Assembly (NCBI GenBank): GCA_011319805.1
Contig: SJRY01000138.1
Span: forward strand, 310,001-374,000
Direction of reading: 5' to 3'
Length of the DNA: 64,000 nucleotides
Origin: Macrocybe gigantea
Taxonomy: Eukaryota; Basidiomycota; Agaricomycetes; Agaricales; Callistosporiaceae
Shown: piece by piece, positions 23,012 through 36,000 of the stretch
Layout: every line of letters begins with the position of its first letter
How positions within the stretch are numbered: the stretch's first letter is position 1
Program-made: the position numbers and the translations under genes
Notes under the pieces: generated by a model
Told to the model about the DNA's origin: nothing
Database searches by the model: none
The model's input: the letters and a program-made list of their open reading frames with translations, nothing else

Positions 23012-25376
23012 ATGCTATTTACATCTGCGCGCCCGTTCTATCGCACTTCCATTCGCTGCAAGTGTTCGCGACGCGCGATGTCCTCCCTATCTTCTCTGCT
23101 TGAACGTCCACCGAGATGGAAGGAGGCCGCACCCACTACAGCGACCACTGCATCGTCACATTTGCCTCGCCTGCCAGTTGTACCCCTTCCGGACACGTTG
23201 GCTCGTCTGAAAACTTCGCTGAGACCGATCGCCTGGTCTGACGCCGAGTACAACGCCGTCCTTAAGAAAATCGACGATTTTGGAGCTGGAACAGGCCCGG
23301 AGCTTCAGCAGAGATTGCTACAACGCGCCCAGGAGAAACCTCACTGGTTGGAGGAGTGGTGGGACGATGCCGCTTATTTAGGTTATAGGGATTCCGTGGG
23401 TCCTGCCTTTCTTTCTGCTTTTTGCACATGACATGACAAGACTTGTCTCCCCAGGTAGTGGTGAACGTTTCATACTACTGTATGTTATATCCCGTCACGG
23501 TCATGCGATGCTGATTCGCGTTGGTGTAGATGGTTTTGACGCACACCCTGCCCATTTACCACAAACGGCTGCGGCTCGTGCAGCAGCTATTGCAAGAGCT
23601 GCAATGCTTTTTAGACAGCAGCTCAAGCTCGGAAAAATGGCACCTGATGCTTCAAGGGAAGGGCAGTTGTGCATGGATAGCTACAGGTATGTGTCAGGTC
23701 TGTGCATCCGACATCGATGGTGCTTAAACCTAATTTGTAGATGGATGTTCGACTGCTGCAGAATTCCTGGTCCTAATGGACTCGACTGGAGTGTTACATA
23801 CGCCAGCGCACAAGACAAGGGAGATTCTGGGCACATCATCGTTTTCCGGAAGGGGACGCCTTGGAAAGTTGAATTGACAAAGAACGGCAAGATTCTGAGC
23901 ACCAGTCAAATAGAAAGGTCGGTAACAAGTCCTACTGTTGTTGACAATTCGTTCTGAAAATTCTGGCTTCACAGTCAAATTCAACATATTTATGATAACA
24001 CTACCACAGAGGGTCCAGGTGTTGGAATTTTGACTGCTTCTAACCGTGACATTTGGGCGAAGGTTCGAAATTATCCCTTAGCAGATTTAAGTACCTCATC
24101 CATGAAATTACAGAACTATCTCGATCTTAAATCCTCCGACCGTAACAGATTAATCTTGGAGGCCATCCACTCAGCCGCCTTCGTGATGACTTTGGAACAG
24201 TCCACGCCGACCACATCTCAACATCACAGCCGTGCACTGTGGCATGGCGATGTAGTAAACGGGATCCCTGTTGGCCTGCAGAATCGTTGGGTGGATAAAC
24301 CCGTACAATTCATCATTTTCGACAATGGTTATGCCGGACTGATGGGCGAACACTCGATGATGGACGGGACTCCGATGGTCCGATTGTGCGACGACGTACT
24401 GGAGTGGCTACAGGATCCTGCATTCGATCACGGTTCGACGATATCCAGCCCGCTGCCTCCGCACCCTCTGCACTGGGAGATCTCACCTTCGATTTCGAAA
24501 GCGATTGATGATGCAAATGTGGCTGCCCGCGAGCTCATCGAGAGTCAAGAGCTGGGTTTCCTGTTAACCCCGTACGGGAAGGCTGACATTAAGAAGTTCC
24601 GTGTCTCCCCTGACTCTTGGGCGCAAATGATTGTGCAATTGGCATATCGAAGGCTCATCGGACATGAGAAGAGGAAAGGCGGGACATATGAAGCAGCGAC
24701 GACCAGGCGCTTCTACAAAGGGCGAACTGAGGCCATACGGGTCGTCAGCAGCGAATCTGACGCATGGGTGAACAGCATGGACGATCCCGCAATGAGCAAG
24801 GAGGAAAGGAAGCGATTGTTTGACCTTGCTGTAAACAAGCACATCACTCTGGCGAAAGAAGCCGGTAACGGCAAGGGCGTCGACAGACATATGTTTGGTC
24901 AGTCTTTCATCCCATATAGCATTCCGAAAAATTCTCATCCTTAGAGTGATGGCGGTTACAGGTTTGAAGAAACTCTTGAAGTCAGGAGAGGAAGTGCCTG
25001 AACTCTTTACGGATCCAGTTTTTTTGCGATCAAGTTATTGGGTATTGAGCACGTCAGCGATATTCTCTAAACACTTCCCCGTGTACGGCTGGGGAGAGGT
25101 GGGCGGTTTTATTCTTTGACTGCTCGATTCTTATGCGATCATTCTATCAGGTGGTCCCAGACGGTTTTGGTGTTGCATATATGACTGGTTATGACGGTGC
25201 TGTGTTTGCTTCCGACACGGTCTATACTTCAATTCTCATTTCGCACTTTCATAGATCGACTGCAATATACCATCACATCAAGGAAAGAAATGCCAAATGC
25301 CAAGTTTTGCGAAGAAATCAAAAAGGCGTCGGAAGACATCTTCCATCTTCATGCAGTGTCAGACAGTAAACTATGA
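23012..25376 (+). CDS. CAT2: Carnitine O-acetyltransferase
   Basis: Eight exons (23012-23395, 23455-23479, 23530-23686, 23741-23917, 23975-24897, 24962-25098, 25151-25196, 25255-25376) give 656 residues without a break. The choline/carnitine acyltransferase fold is shown by AYLGYRDSVVVNVSYYY, the catalytic histidine motif GLMGEHSMMDGTP, and the C-terminal YGWGEVVPDGFGVAYM. The enzyme exchanges acetyl groups between CoA and carnitine, allowing acetyl units to leave peroxisomes and mitochondria. The N-terminus is rich in Arg and Ser with no acids in its first 25 residues, like a mitochondrial presequence. A second in-frame ATG follows at 23078, and the protein ends in SKL, a peroxisomal PTS1 signal. 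Confidence 0.95.
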
Positions 25377-25518
25377 TAGACTCATGTAGCTTTCAGTGGG
25401 TACTAGAATACATTGACTCTTGGTCAGGCCTTGTTGGTATATATCACCTGTTTGACGATGTTTGGTCGGCAGTTTCGACGCTGTTCGTGGTGGTGGGCGC
25501 GGCTTAGCCCAAGCAATT

Positions 25519-26879
25519 ATGCCTCCGACGCGCTTTGAGCCTTCCAGAATAAGAAATAAAATCAAACGAGAAGAGGTCGTCCACAAAACCAGGAAGTCAA
25601 AAGCCAGGCGAAGCTGCAAAGGCGACTTGCCCAGGCAAAACATGAAGCCAATGATCCAGGTGCTAAAAAGGTCTGCATCACATTTTCGTAAAACGAGTCT
25701 TGCATCTGACGTATGCGGCACAGAAACGGTTGACTGAAAACGTTCCGCGGACGCTAGACAACATGCGCGAATATGACCCGTCGTTTTTGACAGCCCATCC
25801 TTCCTCCTCTACGCAAATCAGCACAGATTCCGCTGATGGACCAGACGAGACTGCCATCGACATTGCATCTGACCCTTTCGCTTCCTATTTTTTGTCTGCT
25901 GAGGATCCAACGATTCCTCCCAAAGTGCTTATTACGACATCTCCAAAGGCGACGAAGGCAACATATGAATTTTGCGACGAACTGGTCGGAGTTTTCCCTG
26001 GTGCGGAATTCGTCAGGCGGAAAAAAGGAAAGGGCTTTGAGATGGGAAGAATTGCATGCTGGGCTGCGGAAAGAGGGTATAAACACCTCTGCGTCGTGAA
26101 TGAAGACATGAAAAAACCAAGTGAGTCTACCGCATTTCTTCCATGCCGAGACGTTCTTGTCGAGCACGCTCCAGATGCCATCACTCTCGTCTACCTTCCG
26201 AACGGCCCGACCGCGTATTTCAAGCTTACATCGATAGAATTGACGAGGCAGATTTTCGTGAGTGAAGAGCATAAACTTCCTACTGCCATCCTTGTGACGT
26301 TTTCGAGAGGGTCATGCACGGGCTACACCCCATTATCCGGAACTGATTCTCAATGGATTCGTGACACGTCTGGGGCACGGTGTTGGCAGGATGTTTCAAA
26401 CACTGTTTCCACCTATGCCTGAGTTCGAAGGCAGACAAGTTGTCACGCTTCATAATCAGCGCGATTTCTTGTTCTTCCGTAGACACAGGTATGTCCAAAG
26501 AAAACGAGGAGAGGTTCCTTGAATAAACGAGCGATCTAGGTATGCATTCCGCGCCACAGAAAAGGTCGCACTACAGGAGATTGGCCCTCGATTTACTCTA
26601 AAGCTTCGTTGGCTCAAGAAGGGGATACCTGCCGTGCAGAACTTTGGGGAGCAACCCAGACCTCTGGAGATCGATACGACGCCAGTTGAGGTTGAGGAAC
26701 AAGACGCTGCACAGGAAGCGTCAGAAGAAGCCACCAAAAAGCAGCCAAAAGTGCCTCCAAAACAGGACGAGTATCTATGGCAGTGGAAGGTGAATATCTG
26801 CCTGTTCTATGCATCACGTCCCGTCGCTTACTCTGAGCAGCCCGAACTGGAGACGAGCAGACGGACATTTTTCCTCTGA
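25519..26879 (+). CDS. RPF1: Ribosome production factor 1 (Brix domain)
   Basis: Six exons (25519-25670, 25724-26120, 26175-26257, 26310-26488, 26540-26789, 26841-26879). The N-terminus [20 protein letters not shown] is typical of Rpf1. The Brix domain follows with [18 protein letters not shown], the sigma70-like segment [20 protein letters not shown] and [15 protein letters not shown], and the end [12 protein letters not shown] is diagnostic. Rpf1 binds pre-60S rRNA in the nucleolus. One base is missing at about 25611 (AA expected to be AAA): conserved sequence continues in the next frame, and exon 1 is then in phase with exon 2. The gene starts 142 bases after CAT2. Confidence 0.92.
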
Positions 26880-27071
26880 TTTACCATGCATTGTACTGCT
26901 TAATCTACTACATCCTTTGACCTTTGATCCCTGGATACCAATGATCTGCGTGCAGAAAGCCAATTGATTGGCATGAAAAACTCAAGCGTGATCTGTAACT
27001 AGAAGCTAGATCTCACAAACACAGAAACACATCTTTTTTTTCTTCTTGCAGAAACGTGATTCACGACGGAA

Positions 27072-28140
27072 ATGGATTCTCTCCCAGAGAAGAACGAAGA
27101 TTACGGAACCAAGGAGTATTGGTATATTAGTTACACTTCTGCTCTTTTTTTTTTCACGTCTGAATTCGCGATCCATGAAGGGATAGACGATATGCGCAGT
27201 GAGACAATTGAACCTTTCACTGTCGGACATGAGCACAAACCCAGCGGCTATCCAGAGAGTCTGACGACGCAGACTTTGACTGGTTCAAGTCCTATTCCGA
27301 CCTAGCAACCCTACTTCGAGATCTTATCCCGGATAAAGAGGCGAGGATACTAATGCTAGGGTGTGGTAACTCTAAACTCTCGGAGGATGTGAGTCTGTGA
27401 CTTCTCGATCTCTGCTGTAGGTTTTGGATAATTGGATTAAGTGCCAAAATCACCATAGATGTGGAACGATGGGTATAAGAACATTGTCAACACCGATGTC
27501 AGTGTTTCAGTCACATCAAGTCTATGGAGTGAATATGACGCATTACAAAGTACTCACCGGTGGTGATAGAGAAAATGAAGCGGCGACACAGTCGCTCACG
27601 GCCAGAGATGCAGTGCGAGTCGTCTCAGTCAGGTTTGTAACTCGACATCTCACAAGTCCTTGATTGTGCAGGGCATGAAATGGACGTTCGCCACCTGCAA
27701 TTTGACGATGAATCCTTCGATATTGTAATAGACAAAGGTGTGAACCGCGAATCCGTACCGGACCGTTGATTCATGAAGGTTTACAAGGTACTATGGATGC
27801 CATGATGACCGCGAAGGGGGATGTCTGGGTCCGTCCTGCGAAACGCTTTTCAAAGAGCTGTAATGACCCAGATTGACCAGAACCCACCGGATGAAGTAGT
27901 CGAGAACTGTAACAAGGAAGTTCACGAAGCTTTGAGGTATAGTGCGAATCATTGCTATTGAGGAAACGCGAAACGATTTGCTCTTCCAGAGTGCTTCGGC
28001 GAGGCAAGGGAATATTTCTCTACATGACGTTCGGCCAACCGCATTTCCGCCGGCGGTATCTGGCACAACCGGGAACGACATTGGAGATCAAGGAACTGGG
28101 CGATGCTTTCCATTACTATTTGTACGTTATTCGTACATAG
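27072..28140 (+). CDS. Class I SAM-dependent methyltransferase, EEF1AKMT4-like
   Basis: Nine exons (27072-27121, 27181-27198, 27256-27388, 27459-27497, 27551-27614, 27672-27737, 27788-27828, 27881-27936, 27990-28140) give 205 residues. The SAM-binding motif I is ILMLGCGNSKLSEDM, and VIDKGTMDAMM follows strand 4. The opening YGTKEYWDRRYAQ and DFDWFKSYSDL match the METTL13/EEF1AKMT4 group, which methylates lysines on elongation factor 1A. The target here is inferred. Intron 27615-27671 starts with GC. Ten small blocks in about 1 kb make exon calling fragile, but every phase agrees. Confidence 0.85.
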
Positions 28141-28344
28141 AGTCTGAGGGAACGCATGCTATCGTAGATAACATAGACAGGCGAGGTCGTCATATCAAAC
28201 CACTGGGCGTAAACGGGCAATTATAGTTCTTACAAACGTGATCGCTTTCAAGTTGGTGTACTCATAATTTGATCGGCTCAAAGCGAACCCCGACTCCCAA
28301 TCGAGTCATAAGATTTACATTTATTACTTTAGGATCGCGCTCCC

Positions 28345-30923
28345 ATGCACTTTGCCTTCTCTTGGCAGCGCTTTCCCTCAGCAACCACCATGAAGAAAAC
28401 CACATCCGAACCGTTTTCTTATCCTCTGTTGCGCGAAACGCGGGTTGACAATGGTTATCACCGCAAGAGAGCTTGGTTGATGCTGCTAACTTTTATAGGC
28501 TCGGCTTGCATGTACGGCGCGTTGGCTTCAGTGCGCGCTTTGCCCGAGTGGCAAGAAAGCATTTCGTCGGTCGCATCATTATCGTCGTACAACAACGAAA
28601 AACAATACGCTGCGACGTGTCCTCAGCTGAGCCTCTACTGCCTGATAAGAACCGCCAGATGTGGAGTAGCCTTGGGTCGACGTTTGGAACAGAAGAATTC
28701 AAATTGCGGGCTGTTAATTGGCTTGCTGGTGCTGTCCAGGTCCCGTACGTCTGACCCGGCTACAGCCAAAGTGGTTCCTTGTAATCAAGATATTGCTATC
28801 TCTCTGCCTTTTGCACTGCTCAACAGGACGGAAACGTTTGATGATATGGGCCCCATAGGTGATGACAGTCGCTGGGAAACCTTCGTGAAGTTTCATCAAT
28901 ACCTAGAGCGGGTTTTCCCTTCGGTGTATGTGACCCTTGAATATCCTTCCCATCTAAATATACATACGCGGGCTCATCGCAATTGCAGTCATGCGAACTT
29001 GGAGCTTTCTAAAGTCAACACTTACGGACTCCTGTATGTATGGAAGGGCGCGGACCCGACTCTCAAGCCTGTGCTATTGGCTGCCCACCAAGGTAATAGT
29101 CCTTGGGAGCAAGGGCCGACGAATCTGGACATTTCTGACCACCACTTTCATGGAGTACTCAGACGTTGTCCCCGTTGAACCCTTGACATGGGACAAATGG
29201 ACTCATCCCCCGTTTTCCGGTTTCTATGATGGTGCCTTCTCTGCTGCATTATCGAGATCCAACAAGGCCTCATGCTAACCTTCAGGTACTAAAATATGGG
29301 GAAGAGGAAGCTCTGACGACAAAAGCGGCCTAGTTGGCATCCTGTACGACCTCCTAACGGCGGGAGAGGAATGATAAGGCTGAATCGTTATCTTTAATCT
29401 CGACAGATCCAGCGTAGAGTCTTTACTAGAACGAAGCTTCCGTCCCAGTCGCACTTTTGTCCTTGCGTTTGGATTCGACGAAGAAGTCAGCGGTTTACAA
29501 GTATGTCGCTCTGCTCTGGCTAGTGGTTGGTTCGACCGGCCATCTATCTCATGTCATTGTTTAGGGCGCCGCACATCTGTCTCAGTTCCTGTTGGACAAA
29601 TATGGGGAAGATGCCTTTGCTTTCATCATCGACGAAGGAAGTTCAGTGCAAATTTCTCATCTTCAGCATTTTTCGTCGTTTGTTCATGACTTGAACACAT
29701 AATATTGCAGTGGGCTTCTCCAATCAGTTCGGTTCGATGATCGCAGTTCCTGGGATTGCGGAGAAGGGCTACATAGATGTTCGGGTTGAAGTCACGTCTC
29801 CGGGCGGTCACTCTAGCATTCCGCCGGACCATACAGTACGTCTAACACGACTATTGGTATCTGCTCGCTTACGAAAGTGACCATATAGAGTATCGGTACC
29901 CTATCCGCTCTGCTTGTGCACTATGAAAAAAATCCCTACCATATCACTTGGTACAGTTTCAATTTCCGGATCTTGCCACTTGATCTAAACAAATCGGATC
30001 ACTTCCTTTGCAGCTGCGAACAGATCCGATGTACATGACAGTTCAATGTATTGGAGAGCATGCGAAAGACGTGCAGCCTAGTTTCCGTAAACTTATCAAA
30101 CGCGCGGCCAAGTCAGAAGCAGCTTTACGGCGATTAGAAGCGCAGCTTGCAAATAACGTGGTCTACAAGAGTTTGATCGGAACCACTCAGGCCATTGACA
30201 TCATTCGTGGCGGTGTCAAGACCAATGCTCTTCCAGAGGAAGCATACGCAATTGTAAATCACCGAATTTCCGTCAGCAGGTGCGACTCTACCACCGCCCA
30301 TTGTTGGGTGCATAGCTGACTGTAGCACTGCTTTCCGACTAGTTCTGTCGCTGAAACTAAAGCTCACGACACAGCTTTGCTGGAGCCACTTGCCAAGGAA
30401 TTGAATCTTCTTTATTTCCCATTCGAGCCAAAGCAGAACTATAGTGCCGAATCCCGAACGCTAAGCCTAAGCGATGCACACGGCACAGCGCTCGAACCTG
30501 CGCCGGTGACGCCCACGGATCTCGATGCTGAGCCATATCAGCTTTTATCTGGTACCATCAAAGCAACGTACAACGCCCATCGCTCACTGAACGATAGCCA
30601 TAACATTATCGTGAGCCCGGGGATGATGACCGGAAACACTGGTAATTGTTAAATACCTATGTTTTCGCAGGGGAGGTTGACAGTCCCATAACAGATACGA
30701 GATACTACTGGAAACTGTCCAAGCACATCTTCCGATACAATCATAATGAATTGGACTCGAATTTGGGCGGTATACATACTGTTGACGAGCGTACGATTCA
30801 GTCCCAGTCAACCCTTTAGTTCTGCTGACGTGCATGATAGATATTGCTAGTGATGGCTTTGTGGAGATGATTAGATTCTTTACGACGCTCATCTTGAACG
30901 CCGATGAGTCTGATACGTTGTAG
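28345..30923 (+). CDS. CPS1: M20 family carboxypeptidase, vacuolar Cps1-like
   Basis: About 13 exons. A short cytosolic N-terminus and one hydrophobic anchor (AWLMLLTFIGSACMYGALA) precede the M20 peptidase domain. Metal ligands sit in LLAAHQDVVPV, GRGSSDDK and AFIIDEG; VTSPGGHSSIPPDHTS opens the lid domain. Cps1 releases C-terminal residues from peptides in the vacuole and is sorted as a type II membrane protein. ATG 28345 gives the longest frame; 28390 (MKKTTSEPF) is an equally good start. One base is missing near 28626, and the junction between 29950 and 30014 is also one base out of phase, so two frame breaks are likely. The C-terminus returns to a clean frame ending at 30923. Confidence 0.9.
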
Positions 30924-31114
30924 CACCTTGGCACAGCACTGCTTGTACATACATGTACATAGGAATTAAATACTGTAACTTGTGTCCTTTATCGTGATGA
31001 CGTTTGGCCGCCACGCATATGACGATGTGAGCAGCCACATCGTGGAGTTGACGTCTCCCATTATTACTTGTACATTATTCATACATAAGAACGCAGTCGC
31101 AGTTAAAGTAGCCG

Positions 31115-32855
31115 CTAAAATAAAAACTTGACATTTTTATAGAAGTCCAACATCGGGTTTTCCCCATTTCGAAGACGTGTCCGACTAAGATCTGCATATG
31201 TCTCCATAAATTCAGAGTGCGTGAAGACACTCGACTTTCGCTCTCCAATAGGCAGGCCGCTACTGGACGCAACACCATCGAGAGGGTCTCTCCGATCGCT
31301 CGGGCGGCGCGAGGAGAAGAAATTCGAACCAAGTGATAGAGATGTCGAGCTTGTCATCAAAGGGGTGGAGCGCATTGGCAAAGAAGTGTCCGATGGAGAG
31401 CTGAGAGCGCTGGAAGGCTCAGACATGATATGCTCATACATGTCCCTCAAGTGCTCGAAGTTTGTGGGGAAGAAGATGTCGAAGTAGCCTTGCCGCACCA
31501 AAAGCGTTGTGCAGGGAACAGTAGTGTTTCTGAACCTCGTCTGGACGACGGGGGCATTGACTCCAGGGATCGTGTCTGGTAGAGAGGAGAAATCGGATAC
31601 AAGAAGTCGATGTCTAGGAAAGTGGTTTCTAAGCGTCCGTAACAGATTCAATAGCCTTGTCGGGACATATTCTTCTGTAGACATATTTGGAGCAAAGGGG
31701 AGGGATGTATAGAACTTTCGCAGAGTGGCCGATTTGCGTAAGAAATTGTTAAGGGGAAGAGGATGGCCGAGTCTGTGGCGGAGATTCAGGTAATCCGCGA
31801 TGACAGCGTCGGTGACAGGCGTATAAATTATATCGTATTCGCCGTCCGGATCGACGGTTACAAGTGCTTGATACGGTTGCAGAGTGTCAAGGTCATAGCG
31901 AACTATGTCGTGCGCAAAGTTGTCCTTGGGGCGGAAAATAGTCAGACGGGTAGACGGATGTTGTGAAGTGAGGATGGTTGCTCACAATCACTTCCATTGC
32001 CATGAAGAAACAAGGAGCTGGCTCTCGTTTGTTCCATCGAAATATGCTCTGGTGAACTACATTAACGCAGGAGTGGTCTCGATAGAGCTTTCTTCGTTGG
32101 ATTTGCGCAAGGTTGCCACTAATCTCGATAATATTGTATCGGGTGCGATCATAGACGTCCGGATATTGCTCCCGAATATAATTCAGTATATCCAGAGCCA
32201 AGGTCCCATTCCCCGCACCGATTTCATATATTATGAAATCCTCGTAGGGAAAGTATTTCAAAAGATATTCCGCAACGAGACACTGGGCAATAGCTCGACC
32301 GTACCAGGGCTTGAGACACAATTAGAACAATCAGAATAATGCAAAAGTCAAAAAAAGAGGAGGTATGAATGCGTACTTTGAACAATTCTGTGGTGTATGC
32401 CATAGCTGTGTTCCTGGCCCATCATACTTGTCCGACCCATAGGCGCCATACCTCCTGCCAACAGCTTCCTGGAAGTCTACAGAATCTCGAAGCTCGTTGA
32501 AGGGCAGTGGAGCTTCCTGCGTGTCGAATATTGTGGCTTGCTTCGGGAAATACCCGTAATTCGGGTTGTATAGAGAATCCTCGATGAAGTCGCGGCAGAG
32601 CATTTTCACGGCGTGGGGAGGACTGATCGAGTTTTCCAGCGCGTTCGCGTCTACGAGCTTGTATTCGACATGCTCGTTGCTTGATGACTGGTCAAATGGA
32701 GACGCGTTATAGTTCCACTTATCGCGTGGTACATAAGAATTTGTCGTTAGCGGCTTTTTGGCATAGCTGCGGGCCACGGAGGTTGAGAAGCAGCATTGAG
32801 ACCGTAAAGAACGTCTGCAGAGACGCTGGAACGGCGCAGGTCCCAAAGAAATCAT
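31115..32855 (-). CDS. NDUFAF7: NDUFAF7/MidA-type mitochondrial arginine methyltransferase (DUF185)
   Basis: Three exons: 32855-32377, 32309-31986, 31924-31115. The N-terminus is Arg/Ser-rich and probably a mitochondrial presequence. The DUF185 fold shows FIIYEIGAGNGTLALDIL as SAM motif I and MAMEVIDNFAHD. NDUFAF7 dimethylates an arginine of the complex I subunit NDUFS2 during assembly. After the conserved core there is a fungal insert (Ser-rich, EPSSALSSPSDTS) and a conserved end. One base is missing near 32390-32394: exon 1 only joins exon 2 in phase, and only reads TELFKPWYGRA, if it is restored. It converges on CPS1 and diverges from MMS19. Confidence 0.9.
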
Positions 32856-33011
32856 ATGGGCACAAGCCCAGACTGCGCCGCGAGCGAGTGTGGGATGAAG
32901 TGCAGCCGTGTATTTTGCAGTAGCGTCGTGGCACGTGCCATGTAAGAAATCTGACTACAGTCAAACGTTATCTCGGTCCACTACTCCATAGTCGTTCCTG
33001 CAATCCTTGCT
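32856..33011. promoter_or_regulatory. Shared 156-bp divergent promoter, NDUFAF7 and MMS19
   Basis: The start codons of two divergent genes are only 156 bases apart, so core promoter elements must overlap or be shared. No TATA box is evident. Confidence 0.5.
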
Positions 33012-36000
33012 ATGGAGTCAACTGAAAGGCTGGTCCGCACCTGGATTGCATCCGGAAGGGATGAAGAAGTCAATCGGACAGTTTCAGGTGAGCCCTACAA
33101 ACTGTAAATTGGATGCAAAATTCGATTACTCGTCAGATATCGCAAACAACCAGACTACGTTCCTCAATGTTGTGAAAGCACTCGGGGAATACCTCACATC
33201 GGAGGAGGATGAATTGCGCACGAAAGGTATCATCTACGGACGAATCAACTTGAAGTTTGTTTCCTAAATTGGACCTATCAGGCGTCGAATTCCTCTCGTT
33301 GGTTCTGGCACGTTGCCCCACAGACAAGTTCAATCGATCAGCTGGTACGCATCTGTTGAACGTGGATTCTATGCTCTTAAATATGAACCAGCGAGCAGCC
33401 CGCGTTCTCGCAGCCTTTTACTGTGAAAAGTTGTCAGACACAGAGACCGTAATTCCGGCTTTGAAAGGTCTGGTTACTTTGACAGCGCTGCCTGCATGTT
33501 CGTCCGCGGATGCTACAACTATTATGGAAACGTGAGATGTCCATCCTCACAGACATGCTCACCGGGTATTCAGTGTTTATCAGAATCGTGAAACGAGTCA
33601 AAATGAGGGCGCTAGTTCAGTCGGTCAGATTCCTTGTATTCACGATCATAGACCATCTACTCGCCCACCACCGCGACGGTAAGCCATCAAGTCTGGCATT
33701 CGATGTCATGCTGACGATGCCAACTTTACTCATGCTTCAGCTATGAAAGCCATGGGTGAGAGTTTCGTAACTGGCTATATTTCCCTAGTAGACGGCGAGA
33801 AGGATCCACGGAACCTCCTTGTGGCTTTCGCATTGGATCGAGTCATCCTCATCGAATTCGACGTCTCACGGCACATCGAGGTTAGTACGGTCTCACATCT
33901 ATGTGAATGTTTGCAATAATAAAAAGGTGTAGGCGATGTTCAACATCACTTTCTGCTATTTCCCGATCACATTCAGACCCCCACCGAATGATCCATACGG
34001 CATAACCACTGATGACCTTCGGGTGGCTCTCAGGTAGAGGTATTTTCAGAGCTCATACAGTGAGCTGAGACTAAGATACCAACCCATTTATGCAGAGGCT
34101 GTTTGGGCGCCACACCTGCGTTTGGTCCTTTGGCGATTCCCTTGTTTTTGGAAAAGCTCAGCGCTGGTTCACCACTCACGAAGGCGAGCAAAACAGATGA
34201 AAGCAATCAAGTCACATAGACTAAACCGAGATTTAGAGGGATGCGCTTCAAACATTGGCATCCTGCCTACCTGTTTATGGGTCTAATTTGGCACGTGTTT
34301 CGTCACGGAAGCTATGGAATGCGCTGAAACTGGAGGTTCGTTCTCTGGCGGAGTCCCTAATGGATTGATCATTCATCTTCGGCAGATTTTCCAACCTACA
34401 GATGCTCTGACGGAGGAAGAAGCATTAAAAACGACACGTATTCTGATACAGGTCATCTATCAAGACGAAGAGAAGCCCTGGAAACTAACGAGGATGTTCA
34501 AGGACTTGCCAGGGAGGCGTGTGAAGAATGCGTGCAGATCCTGAAAGAACCAGAAAAGAGTCAGGCTAAACCTGCAATCAGGGTTCTGTGCACCTTTATG
34601 GTGACTACTCGTATGCATCGTATTTCCTGTTCCCTTTATGGCTTGTCTTGATGAACGTCTCTTAGCCTCTATCTCCCGATATGTCACATCTCGCGCTATT
34701 CCCCATCTCGTGAATTTGTTCCTTAACCCTGACGAAGCTCCGAGTCGCTCTCAAATACTTGCTCTGCTGACTGAGCTCGTAAGTGCAGCTAGGGAATCTC
34801 CTATAAAGATAGAGGGTGCCGGAGATGTACCCGCTCTCTCCCCGTACAAGGATGAAGTTCTGGGTGTCTATACTTCTGGCTTAACGGCATCTGAATCTCG
34901 GCATTCTGCACTTCAAGGCCTTTTGGCCCTTGTTGACACACCACATCTTTTCACAAACGAAGAGCTTGGATTTATCGTTCACATCGTCACCGAAATTTTG
35001 CAGTCAGAGTCGGAGGACCTGGATGATAGGTATGGCTCCGAGCGTCAGGTGATAAAACTCCTTACGTTCTTCGCATAGCGATGCAACACTTGACGTTTTG
35101 TCCCGAATTGCAACATCGTTTCCGAGGCACGTACAGGATCAGACCCTGCCGTCGCTGTTTGCTTCTCTGCCGGATCAAGCACCAGCTCGAAGGGCCGCTA
35201 AGGAACGCACAAAATCGTGGCGTATTCTTCGGGCATTGAAGAGGCTCTGTGTCCACCGGAGTTGTTCGAAATTCTGGTCATACGCCTGACGCCAAGCTCG
35301 ACCTCGTATGTTTCCCAACCGATGGGTTGGGGGATATGGACACTAGTGTTGCATATGCACATGCTCTACTCAAGACCATTGCAGACACCCTCGAATCGAA
35401 AATTGAAATGAAACACCCAGATATTACCAAATACCTAGATCGCCTTGTTCCAGGGCTGCTAAACATGTTTGTATATGCTGCTATACAGACTGACGCCGCA
35501 AATATGGTCGCCGCAGACTATCGCCTTGTGAGCGTCGCTGGCGATGTGATCAAATTAATAACACAGAATCTGTCGAGCCAGTCAGTACGCGTCACAAGAT
35601 CATATCCCTCACTTCTGACGTACATGAAGGAGACAAGAGTCGTATGCATCGGTCGTAGTCCACGCATTCCTGGATGGAAATTTCACAGAAGTTGCAAACG
35701 GTATACATCAGCTACCCGGAGAAGGCAAGTTGCTAATATTCGTGGTAAGTTTAATTCAGGATGCCATGCCCCCGTCTACGCGGATTTTGACTAATTATCA
35801 GGACAACGCATCTAAGAGCCATAAAGATCTCCTTGCTCTGTTGCATCACTAGTCGTCTCGCTATACAAAAAAGTGAGTTCTCTCTTTATTCTTACCAGGC
35901 AGCTTATACCTGACCAGCATAGGCTTGGCCTGTGACCGTCGAACTGGGCGAATTCTTGGAAAATATTCTTACGTGGAGCTTCATCTCAGCGACTAACGAT

